Part shown: piece by piece, positions 1 through 8,018 of the stretch
Layout: the number at the start of each line of letters is the position of its first letter
Numbering within the stretch: the stretch's first letter is position 1
Origin: Treponema bryantii NK4A124
GTDB lineage: Bacteria; Spirochaetota; Spirochaetia; Treponematales; Treponemataceae
Direction: 5' to 3'
Length of the DNA stretch: 64,000 nt
NCBI RefSeq assembly: GCF_000421345.1
Contig: NZ_ATWV01000006.1
Coordinates: 156,529 to 220,528, forward strand
Notes under the pieces: generated by a model
What the model saw: only the letters and a program-made list of their open reading frames with translations
Told to the model about the DNA's origin: nothing
The model's database searches: none
Translations under genes and position numbers: made by a program

Positions 1-1
1 G

Positions 2-334
2 AAGGCTGGTTCTGTGCAATTCAGTGAAGTCGGCGACTTCAACGGCAAAGTACTTTTTTTGCAGCCAGAAAAGAATAACTTTCTTTCCGAAATTAACAAG
101 AAACTTCATACACTACTGCTTCCAGAGTTTGAAAAAGCAGAAAACGGCTACTATCTGCCGGATATCTGGTTTCCACACACAACCCTTGCAACAAGATTGA
201 ATCAAAACCAGTTTTCCGCAGCAAAAGAAATCGCAAAAAAAATCTCGCTGCCACTAGAAGCTCCTATAGAAGAGCTTGCAGTTTACCAGTGCTCGCCGTT
301 TTTGGAATTGAAGAAATTCGGATTGAGCAGATAA
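2..334 (+). CDS. 2'-5' RNA ligase-like protein, C-terminal part
   Basis: The frame is open at the left edge, so only about 110 C-terminal residues are present. The segment WFPHTTLATRL contains the H-x-T signature of 2H phosphoesterases (2'-5' RNA ligase, LigT and cyclic phosphodiesterase group), which hydrolyse or join 2'-linked RNA ends. This would be the second of the family's two H-x-T motifs; the first should lie upstream. The stop codon abuts exactly the stop of an antisense gene remnant. Family assignment rests on one motif and the length of the tail. Confidence 0.65.
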   Translation, partial: KAGSVQFSEVGDFNGKVLFLQPEKNNFLSEINKKLHTLLLPEFEKAENGYYLPDIWFPHTTLATRLNQNQFSAAKEIAKKISLPLEAPIEELAVYQCSPFLELKKFGLSR

Positions 335-427
335 TTAGTGCAAAGCCTTATTCACAGCGTTCTTTATTATTCCACTGGAAACTGTTGCTCCGCTGACTGC
401 ATCAACATCCCAGGTATTCTGCTTGAA
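335..427 (-). pseudogene. C-terminal remnant of an FMN-binding domain protein
   Basis: On the minus strand a 30-codon frame opens directly after a TAA and reads TWDVDAVSGATVSSGI, then KNAVNKALH and stop. D-x-V-S-G-A-T-x-S is the flavin-attachment signature of the FMN_bind domain (NqrC/RnfG type), where the Thr carries covalent FMN, followed by the usual C-terminal helix. The rest of the domain is missing: the frame upstream is occupied, in another phase, by the 3' end of the membrane-protein gene at 367-1260. This is therefore a deletion scar. A flavodoxin gene lies two genes upstream, a plausible former redox partner. Confidence 0.7.
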
Positions 428-1260
428 TTACTCCTTCTTCGGTCAAGAACAGCTGCAAATAACCCAAGTATAATAAAAATAACTGATTTTGAAATTAAAG
501 CTGGTAATGGAATTTGAGCACCGGATGCAAATTGGACAGCAGATTGAGTAATCATCATTACGGCAACAACAATAATTGACTGCAACAAAATCGCATACAA
601 AACTAGGCCCAAAGAATCCTTCTTTTTCATAAGAACCAAAGAAATAAAACATAATGGTGAGATGATGCCAAGATCTAACACATAAGTTGGCTCAGTCGTA
701 TAATTTTCTATCAGCTTCAAAGAAGTTCCCTTGAGGATAGTTGGAATTATATCCGGCCACCAGGCGACACAGAGTGAGATTCCGGAAAATATCAGAAAAA
801 CTGCATCAGATTTTTTCATTTCAAAAGAATAATTGTTGCGGCTTAAATTACGCATCCTCTTAATCAGAGTAAAAAAGAGCAGAGAAAAGAGAATTACATA
901 TAAAATAAAAATGCGATTGTATTTTACACCGATACACAAACTTACTGCATAATACAGACTTATAGCTTCGATTGAGACGAGGCGTAACTGTGTATTTTCA
1001 ATACTGTTTCGTAAATCCTTTATTAATGAAATCACAAAAAGTGGCACAACGAAAAACAAAATACATAAATCAGTACCTATAAAAATCGGAGCTTTAAAAT
1101 ATGAATCATCTTTATAGATTCCGCTTCCAAAAAGTTTTACTTCATCACCATATTGATTTATGTATGAACAGGAATTTGAAAAATCCATAGAAAGGATTCC
1201 GCAAAGAGATACAATAATTAAAAGTAGAATAATCAGAATTTCCGGTATTTTTTTTTTCAT
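367..1260 (-). CDS. multi-pass membrane protein of unknown function
   Basis: A 297-residue protein dominated by hydrophobic stretches; about seven to eight membrane segments are visible, starting with a signal-anchor at residues 5-24 and ending near 275. No family is recognised. Its start overlaps the stop of the upstream flavodoxin gene by one base (TAATG), so translation is probably coupled. Its last 20 codons overlap, out of frame, the conserved tail of an FMN-binding domain. The natural C-terminus may therefore have been replaced when the neighbouring gene was deleted. Likely the last gene of the MarR-flavodoxin operon. Confidence 0.7.
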   Translation of the reverse strand: MKKKIPEILIILLLIIVSLCGILSMDFSNSCSYINQYGDEVKLFGSGIYKDDSYFKAPIFIGTDLCILFFVVPLFVISLIKDLRNSIENTQLRLVSIEAISLYYAVSLCIGVKYNRIFILYVILFSLLFFTLIKRMRNLSRNNYSFEMKKSDAVFLIFSGISLCVAWWPDIIPTILKGTSLKLIENYTTEPTYVLDLGIISPLCFISLVLMKKKDSLGLVLYAILLQSIIVVAVMMITQSAVQFASGAQIPLPALISKSVIFIILGLFAAVLDRRRSNSSRIPGMLMQSAEQQFPVE

Positions 1261-1784
1261 TACCTCAACTCCGCAAGAATTGGTTCGATGTACTTTTTGT
1301 CAGAAATGTCGTAGGAATGAGAAATCATCTGGGCCATGTTCTTTTCAGCTTCGCTTGCATCTTTTTTGTTTGCTAACATTGTTGTAAACATTTTCATCAT
1401 GAACTTAGAAAAGCCGCTCATTTTTTCGTAATTAAAACCACCAGGACAATAAAATGTTTTCAGGGAATTCCATTCTTCGTCGGTAAAGTTTCTGCGCATT
1501 GCAGCCGGGATATCTGGACTATCTGCAGGGCTTCCCCCAACTCCATAAACTATGATTTTTTTGCCCGCAGCTGAAAGGGATGGAAGCTGTTTTTTGAACC
1601 AGGCAAGATTTTTAATTCCACCCGCCATGAACCAGCCGCCGAAAATAATTGCATCAAAATCAGAAAGTTTGATTTTTTTAGCCTGCTTAAAATCTACGCA
1701 TTCTGCCCCACTCGCCTCGCTGATCCATTCTGCGTATCTTTTTGTAAAGCCTGTCTGACTTGTGTAAATTACGATTGTTTTCAT
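1260..1784 (-). CDS. flavodoxin-domain protein
   Basis: The N-terminus MKTIVIYTSQTGFTKRYAEW is the FMN-phosphate loop of flavodoxins (T/S-x-T-G-x-T), followed by the alternating strand pattern DAIIFGGWFMAGG and KIIVYGVGG. It resembles the flavodoxin_5 / protoporphyrinogen-oxidase-like group: an FMN electron carrier or oxidoreductase in the cytoplasm, about 175 residues. The start at 1784 was chosen because GGAGG lies 6 nt upstream; the frame continues 16 codons further without a better site. It sits between a DUF6544-like gene and a membrane protein in an operon headed by a MarR regulator, which suggests a stress-responsive redox role. Confidence 0.8.
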   Translation of the reverse strand: MKTIVIYTSQTGFTKRYAEWISEASGAECVDFKQAKKIKLSDFDAIIFGGWFMAGGIKNLAWFKKQLPSLSAAGKKIIVYGVGGSPADSPDIPAAMRRNFTDEEWNSLKTFYCPGGFNYEKMSGFSKFMMKMFTTMLANKKDASEAEKNMAQMISHSYDISDKKYIEPILAELR

Positions 1785-1832
1785 TTTGATTCCTCCAAAT
1801 ATAGAATTATGATTTTGAAAAATATTTTTCAT

Positions 1833-2705
1833 CTAAGGAGCCATTACCCCATCAACGCTGCTGATTTTTCCATCAAAGTAAATAAAGTCCTGGTCCGGAT
1901 ATTTCCATACTGCACGGAAAACTGTCGGACGCTTGATGCCATCTGAATACAACTTGTATTCCCGGCACTGGGCTTCCCAGGGAATATTTTCGATACTTCC
2001 ATCTGAAGAAGTTTGTCCACGCTCGTCTGTTGAAAAATAAATCATTTCATGAGCATCATTGAAGTGATAAATTCCACAAGCTTTCAGTCCCTTGTATTCA
2101 ATGCGTGCTTCTACCCTATGAGAATCAAGCTGATTAAAATTCACAAAATCCTGCAGCAGGGCTTCGGGAAGAAAAATGATTTCTGCAAGATAAGTCACAA
2201 GGGCAGCCTTATCCATCTGTTCGTCAGTCTGATCAAAAAGCGGGAAGGACTTTGCAAGAACTCCCTTCATTCCGCCCTTCCCGTTCACAAAATAATCATA
2301 ACCTTGAAATGGAACACCAAACATTTTACTGTCGATAAAAGCAAGCCTGACCGGAGCGTTTGCAAAATCAACCTGACTATAATCAATCTTAGGCTTTGGA
2401 CGGTTCTGACCAAGAGCAAAATCAACCTTCTTATATTCCATTTGTAAAATTGATTTTCTCGGGCTGCCGATATAGCCGCACTCTTCAAGATAAGTCTGAA
2501 TCAAAGGAGGAAGTGATTCAAAATCTTCTCTCGTATACACAGTTTTCGAAGATTCCCGTAAGAAGCTTTCCGAAAGCTGAATCTGTTTATTAAGGTCTTT
2601 TTTAAACTGATTTCTAAAAGGAGAATAGGGAATATTAAACCAGAAAATCACAAGCACTATGAGTGCGAAAATTATAAGCAGCAGAATCATTTTCTTTTTC
2701 CTCAC
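1833..2705 (-). CDS. membrane-anchored DUF6544-like protein
   Basis: A 290-residue protein with one N-terminal transmembrane anchor (residues 6-23) and an extracytoplasmic domain. The body contains motifs typical of the conserved DUF6544/DUF6920-type family: LPPLIQTYLEECGYIG near residue 65, then FGVPFQGYDYFVNGKGGMKG, AEIIFLPEALL and a C-terminal PTVFRAVWKYPD. No activity is known for the family. The start overlaps the marR stop by 4 bp (ATGA), so the two are co-transcribed and coupled. The family name is from memory of its motifs and should be treated as provisional. Confidence 0.6.
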   Translation of the reverse strand: MRKKKMILLLIIFALIVLVIFWFNIPYSPFRNQFKKDLNKQIQLSESFLRESSKTVYTREDFESLPPLIQTYLEECGYIGSPRKSILQMEYKKVDFALGQNRPKPKIDYSQVDFANAPVRLAFIDSKMFGVPFQGYDYFVNGKGGMKGVLAKSFPLFDQTDEQMDKAALVTYLAEIIFLPEALLQDFVNFNQLDSHRVEARIEYKGLKACGIYHFNDAHEMIYFSTDERGQTSSDGSIENIPWEAQCREYKLYSDGIKRPTVFRAVWKYPDQDFIYFDGKISSVDGVMAP

Positions 2706-3172
2706 GAGGCTACCTCAGTCTCTATAAGATTTTTCTCCATTTTTGAGATAATTTTGAAAACACTGCGTATTTCCTTTTCAGAAATGCCCTCATATAAAAG
2801 CTTCAAAAAATCCATCTCTTTATTCTGATATTTTTTTGCAAGCTTTTTTTGCTTTGAAGTAAAATAAATCCGCTGCTTGCGTTTATCATTATCATCCTGC
2901 TTCAGAACAAGGATTTCTTTTTTTACGAGAGCATTGAGAATCTCTTTTACGTTCTGTCTGGAACAACCCATTGTTTCGGCGAGCTCATTTGCGGTAGGAG
3001 CCTCTTTTGAATATAGCTTCATACAAGCCAGAAGAAACCACTGCTTGCAGGTAATCTCTTCATAAAAAGAATCCCCCGCTGCCTGCAGTCTGTTCATAAA
3101 GGCAAAGAGAAGCCCGAACAATCCAAACTGAGGCGGCATCATATTAAGAATCTGATCATTTGTTATCTGCAT
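2702..3172 (-). CDS. MarR-family transcriptional regulator
   Basis: A winged-helix protein of about 156 residues. The recognition helix region is TANELAETMGCSRQNVKEIL, followed by the wing with D-x-D-K-R-K, a MarR hallmark, and a C-terminal dimerisation helix. It probably represses its own operon, which includes the DUF6544-like, flavodoxin and membrane protein genes. The start at 3172 was chosen because a TTGACA-N17-TATATT promoter lies just upstream and would start transcription at this ATG. Longer starts at 3190 (ATG) and 3223 (TTG) are in frame but have no Shine-Dalgarno sequence and would put the -10 inside the gene. Confidence 0.8.
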   Translation of the reverse strand: MQITNDQILNMMPPQFGLFGLLFAFMNRLQAAGDSFYEEITCKQWFLLACMKLYSKEAPTANELAETMGCSRQNVKEILNALVKKEILVLKQDDNDKRKQRIYFTSKQKKLAKKYQNKEMDFLKLLYEGISEKEIRSVFKIISKMEKNLIETEVAS

Positions 3173-3207
3173 ATATGCAATATATTGCATAATATTATAA
3201 ATGTCAA
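3168..3207 (-). promoter_or_regulatory. marR promoter with overlapping palindromic operator
   Basis: On the minus strand TTGACA (3202-3207) is followed after 17 bp by TATATT (3179-3184). A perfect 14-bp palindrome TGCAATATATTGCA (3176-3189) covers the -10, and a second palindrome TGCATATATGCA (3168-3179) overlaps it and the ATG. The A/T-rich TGCA-flanked palindrome is typical of MarR operators, so autorepression by blocking RNA polymerase is the natural reading. Confidence 0.65.
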
Positions 3208-3235
3208 ATTCATAAAATTCCAAACAATATCAGTT

Positions 3236-3745
3236 TTAATTTTTCCAGATGGTTTTGATGATTTGCTCTTCTTTTCCCTGATAGTTTCCAGGGCCCTGAT
3301 AGATTTGGGTGAATCCGCATTTTTCAAGGACACGCACAGAGGCAAGATTTTCTGCAAGGCAGATTCCGTAGACTTCTTTTAGATTGAGTTTTTGAGCCAT
3401 GGCAGGAAGAAAGGCTTTTACTGCTTCTGTGGCGTAGCCTTTGCCGGTAAAGTTTTTTGCAATGTGATAGCCGATTTCCCAAGTTCCTTCGTCGAGTTTG
3501 CAAAGCTGAACATAGCCGATATTTTTTCCTTCGTTATTTGTGATTACAGGATATACAAATGGGCCGTCTGTGCTCTCGTATCGTGACATCAAAAACTCAA
3601 TTGCCTCGCGGGCTTCTTCAACAGAGTTATAAACTTCATCTGGTACAAAACGTCTGGTATCGTCGTCCTGAGAGTTTTCATAGACGGTCTGGGCCATGTC
3701 TGGGGAGAAAGTTGTGATTGTAAGGTGTTCTGTTTTTATTTGCAC
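3236..3745 (-). CDS. GNAT N-acetyltransferase, RimJ/RimL-like
   Basis: A 169-residue acetyltransferase. The acetyl-CoA pyrophosphate loop NFTGKGYATEAV fits the Q/R-x-x-G-x-G/A motif, and LAENLASVRVLEKCGF is the usual C-terminal N-x-x-S-x-x-x-x-x-K-x-G-F element of RimJ/RimL-type enzymes. The substrate is unknown; relatives acetylate protein N-termini, amino sugars or antibiotics. The start is GTG at 3745, supported by AAGGAAAA upstream. A short gap separates it from the downstream hydrolase gene, so the two may form one unit. Confidence 0.85.
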   Translation of the reverse strand: MQIKTEHLTITTFSPDMAQTVYENSQDDDTRRFVPDEVYNSVEEAREAIEFLMSRYESTDGPFVYPVITNNEGKNIGYVQLCKLDEGTWEIGYHIAKNFTGKGYATEAVKAFLPAMAQKLNLKEVYGICLAENLASVRVLEKCGFTQIYQGPGNYQGKEEQIIKTIWKN

Positions 3746-3757
3746 GGGTTTTCCTTT

Positions 3758-4669
3758 TTACAGTATATTCATTATCCACTCCGCTCGCCGCGACATACAC
3801 TTTTCGACAATCGAACTTTTTAAGGCTGTCTCATAGCCGTGGCAGGTGTCTTTCATATCATGAACTTCAACTGTCACACCCTGGGACTTTAACTTTTCTG
3901 CAAACTCAATTCCTTCGTCGTGGAGGCAGTCATATTCTGCAGCTTCAATATATGTTGGAGGGAAAAATCTCAAATCTTCAACTTCTGAAATTGAGGCGTA
4001 TTTTGTCTGATTTTTATCCTGATCTTTCAAATACATATCCCAGAAAAGTTTATCACAATTTGAATCCCAGATTGGAGTATCGGTGAATCGCTTCATCGAA
4101 GCTGTAATCATTCTTTTATCAAGAACCGGATATATTAGCATTGCGCCTTTTGGAAGCAGCTGGCCTCTGTCGTACAGCATCGCAGTTACCGCAGCGGCAA
4201 TATTTCCGCCGGCACTGTCTCCGGTAACGATGATTTTTTCTTTGTTGATTTTCATTGATTCTGCATTTTCCAAAACCCACATATAAGTGTTGTAACAGTC
4301 TTCAATCGCAATAGGATAGCGGTATTTTGGAAGAAGTCTATAATCTGGCATGACAACCTTACATTTCAATTCACGGGCATACCATTTTGCAATCTGATAA
4401 TGAGCAGCAGATGCCCTCATCAAAAATCCGCCGCCATGGAAAAACATAATGCAGGGAAGCTCACCTTCATATTGACGCGGTTCGATTACCAAGGTTGAAA
4501 GCTTTGCTCCATCATAACCTGGAGTAGAGTATTTTTTCACCATTACATAATCATCCGATTTACATTTTATAAAACCGTAAGCAAAGTTCACCATCGGATA
4601 TAAACGACCAACCATTGAGCCGCTGTAAATTGAGATGCTTTTTAATTCTTTAGATATTGGATATTTCAT
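3758..4669 (-). CDS. alpha/beta hydrolase of the HSL/carboxylesterase family
   Basis: A 303-residue esterase. HGGGFLMRASAAHY supplies the HGGG oxyanion hole, GDSAGGNIAAA carries the nucleophilic Ser, and the remaining triad members are readable as Asp in AEYDCLHDEG and His in CHGYE. This is the acetyl-hydrolase/hormone-sensitive-lipase fold, acting on short acyl esters. There is no signal peptide, so it is cytoplasmic. It has no obvious Shine-Dalgarno sequence. It lies just upstream of the GNAT gene on the same strand, a possible acetyl-transfer/deacetylation pairing, though that is inference. Confidence 0.88.
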   Translation of the reverse strand: MKYPISKELKSISIYSGSMVGRLYPMVNFAYGFIKCKSDDYVMVKKYSTPGYDGAKLSTLVIEPRQYEGELPCIMFFHGGGFLMRASAAHYQIAKWYARELKCKVVMPDYRLLPKYRYPIAIEDCYNTYMWVLENAESMKINKEKIIVTGDSAGGNIAAAVTAMLYDRGQLLPKGAMLIYPVLDKRMITASMKRFTDTPIWDSNCDKLFWDMYLKDQDKNQTKYASISEVEDLRFFPPTYIEAAEYDCLHDEGIEFAEKLKSQGVTVEVHDMKDTCHGYETALKSSIVEKCMSRRAEWIMNIL

Positions 4670-4813
4670 GATCTATTTTTTATATTTTAGCACAAACCTT
4701 CTTTTTCTGGAAACTCATGTCCTCACTCCGGCAACTTATGTGAATTATTATTCCTTTTGAGCTGAGTCTGTTTTATATTGGAGTCATCAAACAAACGGCA
4801 CGGAAGTGTGACT

Positions 4814-4842
4814 ACACAAAAAGTGTCAACGCACAAAAGTGC
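4814..4842 (+). promoter_or_regulatory. two tandem short palindromes upstream of the LytTR operon
   Basis: ACACAAAAAGTGT (4814-4826) and GCACAAAAGTGC (4831-4842) are two similar imperfect palindromes 17 bp apart, ending one base before the AAGGAG ribosome site of the first gene. Their phasing and position fit an operator for the operon's own regulator, but LytTR proteins usually prefer direct repeats, so the bound protein is uncertain. Confidence 0.4.
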
Positions 4843-4855
4843 AAGGAGTAATAAC

Positions 4856-5044
4856 ATGAAATTGAAATCAAAGGCTTTCATCAACCTGGTATTTAAGGCT
4901 GTAGGACTTGCTATGGGAGTAGCTGTTACAGTGTTATGCATCATCAAAGAAATTGAACCAACAAGTGCTTTAATTATGACAGGCATCGGCTTGACATGTC
5001 TCGGGATTTCACAGTTTACTTTAAGTAATGAAAATAACGATTAA
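4856..5044 (+). CDS. small two-helix membrane protein heading a LytTR operon
   Basis: A 62-residue protein with two hydrophobic segments (about residues 8-27 and 35-53). The start at 4856 has AAGGAG 7 nt upstream; an in-frame upstream extension to 4778 is not credible. Its 3' end overlaps the LytTR gene by 17 bp. Small membrane proteins are common in LytTR-DUF3021 operons and may modulate the regulator. No named family is recognised. Confidence 0.65.
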   Translation: MKLKSKAFINLVFKAVGLAMGVAVTVLCIIKEIEPTSALIMTGIGLTCLGISQFTLSNENND

Positions 5045-5465
5045 TGTCGAACCATCAGCAGCTGAAACTTCTCTACTTGTAACCTGTAAAGAACTTACAC
5101 CGCAGGTAGAGAAGCTTCTTGCTGCAATCAGGATTCTAGACAAACAGATTACCGCTAACAAAGACGACGCTGTTTGTCTGATTAATCTGGCTGATGTTTT
5201 TTATATAGAAGCTTTAGAACGCAAAACATTCATCTATACCGACAAAGAAGTTTTTGATTCAGAGATGAAACTTTACGAACTGGAAGCAGCTTTAGCTCAA
5301 TACAATTTTGTCAGAGTAAGTAAAAACACAATCTGTTCACTTAGCAAAATCAAAACTCTAAAATCAGAAGTTGACCGCAAAATCAAAATCACAATGGAAA
5401 ACGGCTACCAGATTATTGCCTCGCGCATGTATGCCGATGAACTCAGGAAAAAACTTGGAGTATAA
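5028..5465 (+). CDS. LytTR DNA-binding domain regulator
   Basis: A 145-residue protein lacking a receiver domain. The region from about residue 45 to 140 has the LytTR pattern: CLINLADVFYIEALERKTFIYTDKEVF, then LYELEAAL and FVRVSKNTICSLSKI, where F-x-R-x-x-x-x-x-x-x-x-L/I is the typical LytTR core. It binds DNA through a beta fold. It overlaps the preceding small membrane protein and is followed 1 nt later by a DUF3021 gene, the standard membrane partner of such stand-alone LytTR regulators. Membrane sequestration and autoregulation are likely by analogy. Confidence 0.85.
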   Translation: MKITINVEPSAAETSLLVTCKELTPQVEKLLAAIRILDKQITANKDDAVCLINLADVFYIEALERKTFIYTDKEVFDSEMKLYELEAALAQYNFVRVSKNTICSLSKIKTLKSEVDRKIKITMENGYQIIASRMYADELRKKLGV

Positions 5466-5466
5466 A

Positions 5467-5919
5467 ATGAAAATAATTCAGAAAATCATAAATGAAACTT
5501 TAATCACCTTTGGAATACTGACAGCGATTTTTGCAATCCTTACATTCTTTATCGGGGACCAAGCCGCCAGCGTTTCTACTCTTTTTACCTTCGGAAATCT
5601 CGCAATTCCGGTAAAATCAATTTTCCAGTTTTTTATTCTTTCTTTTCTGATTGCATTATTAAAGAATTTTATGTATTCAAACTATATGATTAAAAAACTG
5701 CCACGTGTATTACGGCAGATACTTTTATTTGTTCTATGTTTTATTCTTTTAGTGTTTATGATTTTAGTCTGCGGCTGGTTTTCAACTGATTCAAAACTGC
5801 CTTGGCTTTTAACAGCCCTTGCCTTCTTCTTAAGTTTTTCATGCACCATTATCATCACTACCCTTCTAGAAAAAAAGGATGATGACAAAATGAACAGCGC
5901 TTTGGAAAAGTTTAAATAA
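5467..5919 (+). CDS. DUF3021 family membrane protein
   Basis: A 150-residue protein with four transmembrane segments (about residues 10-32, 45-70, 83-105 and 112-132) and a charged C-terminal tail. The layout and its position directly after a LytTR gene identify it as DUF3021, whose members are co-encoded with LytTR regulators and thought to control them at the membrane. The start at 5467 follows the LytTR stop by one base; the longer frame from 5371 is only overlap with the upstream gene. Confidence 0.8.
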   Translation: MKIIQKIINETLITFGILTAIFAILTFFIGDQAASVSTLFTFGNLAIPVKSIFQFFILSFLIALLKNFMYSNYMIKKLPRVLRQILLFVLCFILLVFMILVCGWFSTDSKLPWLLTALAFFLSFSCTIIITTLLEKKDDDKMNSALEKFK

Positions 5920-5929
5920 GATATTTTAA

Positions 5930-6523
5930 TTAGTTCGTTCCAAATAGTTTCTTTCCCTTTTCATATGCAATCTGGAGATTTTTATGCCAGTCTCTTTCTC
6001 GTGTTTCACTTCCTTTAGACATGCCACCGAAAACTACAAAATCTGATTCTTTTACACGATTAAAAAGACGATCACCAAACATTACTTTTTCCATTGCATC
6101 AATGAGACCGAATTGTTCGAGCTTTTCTTTTTCATTGCCTGCGGTACAGAGAATCAACCCCTTATCTAAAAACTTCATAGTTTTGTTGCCATATGCAAAA
6201 CCATAAGACCAAACTCTGTCAAACCACCCCACAAGTTTTGCAGGAGCTTCTGTCCAGAATACAGGATAAATAAAAACAATTGCATCACAATCATTTATCT
6301 TTTTCTGTTCCACAAGAACATCTTCTTCAAGATCTGGAGTATCCCTGTAATTCGAATCCCGTAGATATTCTTTTTCTGACATATCAGATTTAAAATTCAT
6401 TTTATATAAATCAGAAATTAAATATTCATTTCCTGAATCAACAATTCCCCTGATAAATGAATCGCGGACATGACTTGTAAATGAATCTTCTGACGGATGA
6501 CAGTAAACTATAAATGCTTTCAT
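5930..6523 (-). CDS. NAD(P)H dehydrogenase (quinone)-like flavoprotein
   Basis: A 197-residue flavodoxin-like fold protein of the NQO1/MdaB/KefF family. MKAFIVYCHPSEDSFTSHV is the N-terminal strand and phosphate loop with the family H-P-x-x-x-S-F motif. FIYPVFWTEAPAKLVGWFDRVW is the diagnostic P-x-x-W/F-x-x-x-P-A-x-L-K-x-W-x-D-R stretch. It should carry FAD or FMN and reduce quinones or similar acceptors by two electrons in the cytoplasm. AGAGGACA precedes the start. The next gene upstream (489 aa) is only 10 bp away on the same strand. Confidence 0.88.
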   Translation of the reverse strand: MKAFIVYCHPSEDSFTSHVRDSFIRGIVDSGNEYLISDLYKMNFKSDMSEKEYLRDSNYRDTPDLEEDVLVEQKKINDCDAIVFIYPVFWTEAPAKLVGWFDRVWSYGFAYGNKTMKFLDKGLILCTAGNEKEKLEQFGLIDAMEKVMFGDRLFNRVKESDFVVFGGMSKGSETRERDWHKNLQIAYEKGKKLFGTN

Positions 6524-6533
6524 AAGTGTCCTC

Positions 6534-8003
6534 TTACTTCAATTCAAAATCCGTTCGGATATTCATCACAACATCAACTTCATTCAAAATTTTAATAAGA
6601 CGTTCATCAAGGTCTGAATTGTTGTCACGGTAATCAATTTCTGCATATTCTTCGCGAGCTGGAAATGCGAGTTTTTCTTCTTCAAGGCTGAACTGGGCAT
6701 GAACGGTTGCCTTGTTTCCACGGGCATCCAGACGAATCCATTTTTGCAATTCTGGAATATATACAGTGTTCAGGGCATGGATGATATAACCGTCGCTGGC
6801 ATCATCAGCGCGTGTTAGTTTTTGATAACTGATTCCCGAAGGAATTCCATTTCCACGAAGCAAGGCCGCAAGCAGACAAGATTTTGTCCAGCAGATTCCG
6901 GTTCCGTTTTTTAAAACCTCGGCTGCATTTTTTGAAACAACCTTTGCCTTTATATCCCAGGAATGAAGAATTTCATCACGGACAAATTCGTAAGCCCGCT
7001 TTATGTAGTCAATCTGTGAATCTGATTTTTCCTGAAGCTCTTTGATTTTGGCCTCAATCAGCGGATGAGAAAAATTTATGCTTGGAGTTTCTTTAAGGTA
7101 TTCACTCAGATTTTCATTCATTTCAAAAAAATCCTTCGCCCGCTCGCACACCTCAACCATCACTTCGTCTGAAGGTAAATGCTTGCTGTCTATTTCTGAT
7201 GTAGTAACTGGTCCGGTAAAAATCTTTCTGGCTTTTGCGAATACTCTGTCTGCCGGAAAGAAGATATCTTTTTGGGAAGCCATAATTAAAAGCGGTGCCT
7301 TGAATGCAGCCATCTCTTTCTTGCTATATTCTTTTGGAGGCTTCATTTCCATTTTGTAGGAAGACATCATCAAATCAAAAAACTCACGCCAGGTCTCGTC
7401 ACCCTTACCGCCCATAGTTTCGATTACTGTATCAAGAGTTTTTTCTGAGGGATTGAAATAATATTGTATAAAAGGCACAACCATCTTTCCCAGCATTGGA
7501 AGAATCGGCCCATGAGCTATTCCAGACGGCACAATCAGTAAGGCAGAACTAACTCTTTGAGGGTAATATTTTGCAAAGGAAAGGAACATTGCAGAACTAT
7601 AAGACGACACAACAAAGGAAATTTTTTCTTCGCCATAATGACTCAGAACTTCATTAATCCAAAGCCCGTATTGGTCTTTTCTGCTGCTGATATTTCTGTA
7701 AGGCTCACTCTTTCCCGGCATCCCGATTACATCCGGCGCAAGAATGCAGAAGTCTTTGAGCAGCGGCAAAAAGAGTTTGAGATTAAGAGTTGTGATTCCG
7801 TTGCCACCGTGAATTGTACAGATTCGAGGCTTGTCTTTGTCGCCAACAAGAAGGCAGTGAGTTTGACCGAAAGAAGTTTCGAAGTAATCTTCTGAATAAG
7901 GGACGCCAAGTGCAGCTAGAGTTTTATCATAAAAGGCATGCATCTTGTTCAGGCTGTCCTGATTTTTGTAAACAAACTTTCCCTTCTTAATTCCGCCACT
8001 CAT
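6534..8003 (-). CDS. alpha/beta hydrolase fused to a transglutaminase-like domain
   Basis: A 489-residue fusion. Residues 30-300 form an alpha/beta hydrolase: ICTIHGGNG (oxyanion region), SSYSSA (nucleophile elbow with Ser in place of the usual first Gly), ASQKDIFFPADR (acid) and SKHLPSDE (His). Residues 320-489 form a transglutaminase/protease-like domain with Cys in GICWTKSCLLAALLRGNGI, His in GYIIHALN and Asp in WIRLDARG, all three catalytic positions kept. Two hydrolytic centres in one cytoplasmic chain is unusual; the substrate is unknown. GGGGAG precedes the start. Confidence 0.8.
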   Translation of the reverse strand: MSGGIKKGKFVYKNQDSLNKMHAFYDKTLAALGVPYSEDYFETSFGQTHCLLVGDKDKPRICTIHGGNGITTLNLKLFLPLLKDFCILAPDVIGMPGKSEPYRNISSRKDQYGLWINEVLSHYGEEKISFVVSSYSSAMFLSFAKYYPQRVSSALLIVPSGIAHGPILPMLGKMVVPFIQYYFNPSEKTLDTVIETMGGKGDETWREFFDLMMSSYKMEMKPPKEYSKKEMAAFKAPLLIMASQKDIFFPADRVFAKARKIFTGPVTTSEIDSKHLPSDEVMVEVCERAKDFFEMNENLSEYLKETPSINFSHPLIEAKIKELQEKSDSQIDYIKRAYEFVRDEILHSWDIKAKVVSKNAAEVLKNGTGICWTKSCLLAALLRGNGIPSGISYQKLTRADDASDGYIIHALNTVYIPELQKWIRLDARGNKATVHAQFSLEEEKLAFPAREEYAEIDYRDNNSDLDERLIKILNEVDVVMNIRTDFELK

Positions 8004-8018
8004 ACAAAATCTTCTCCC

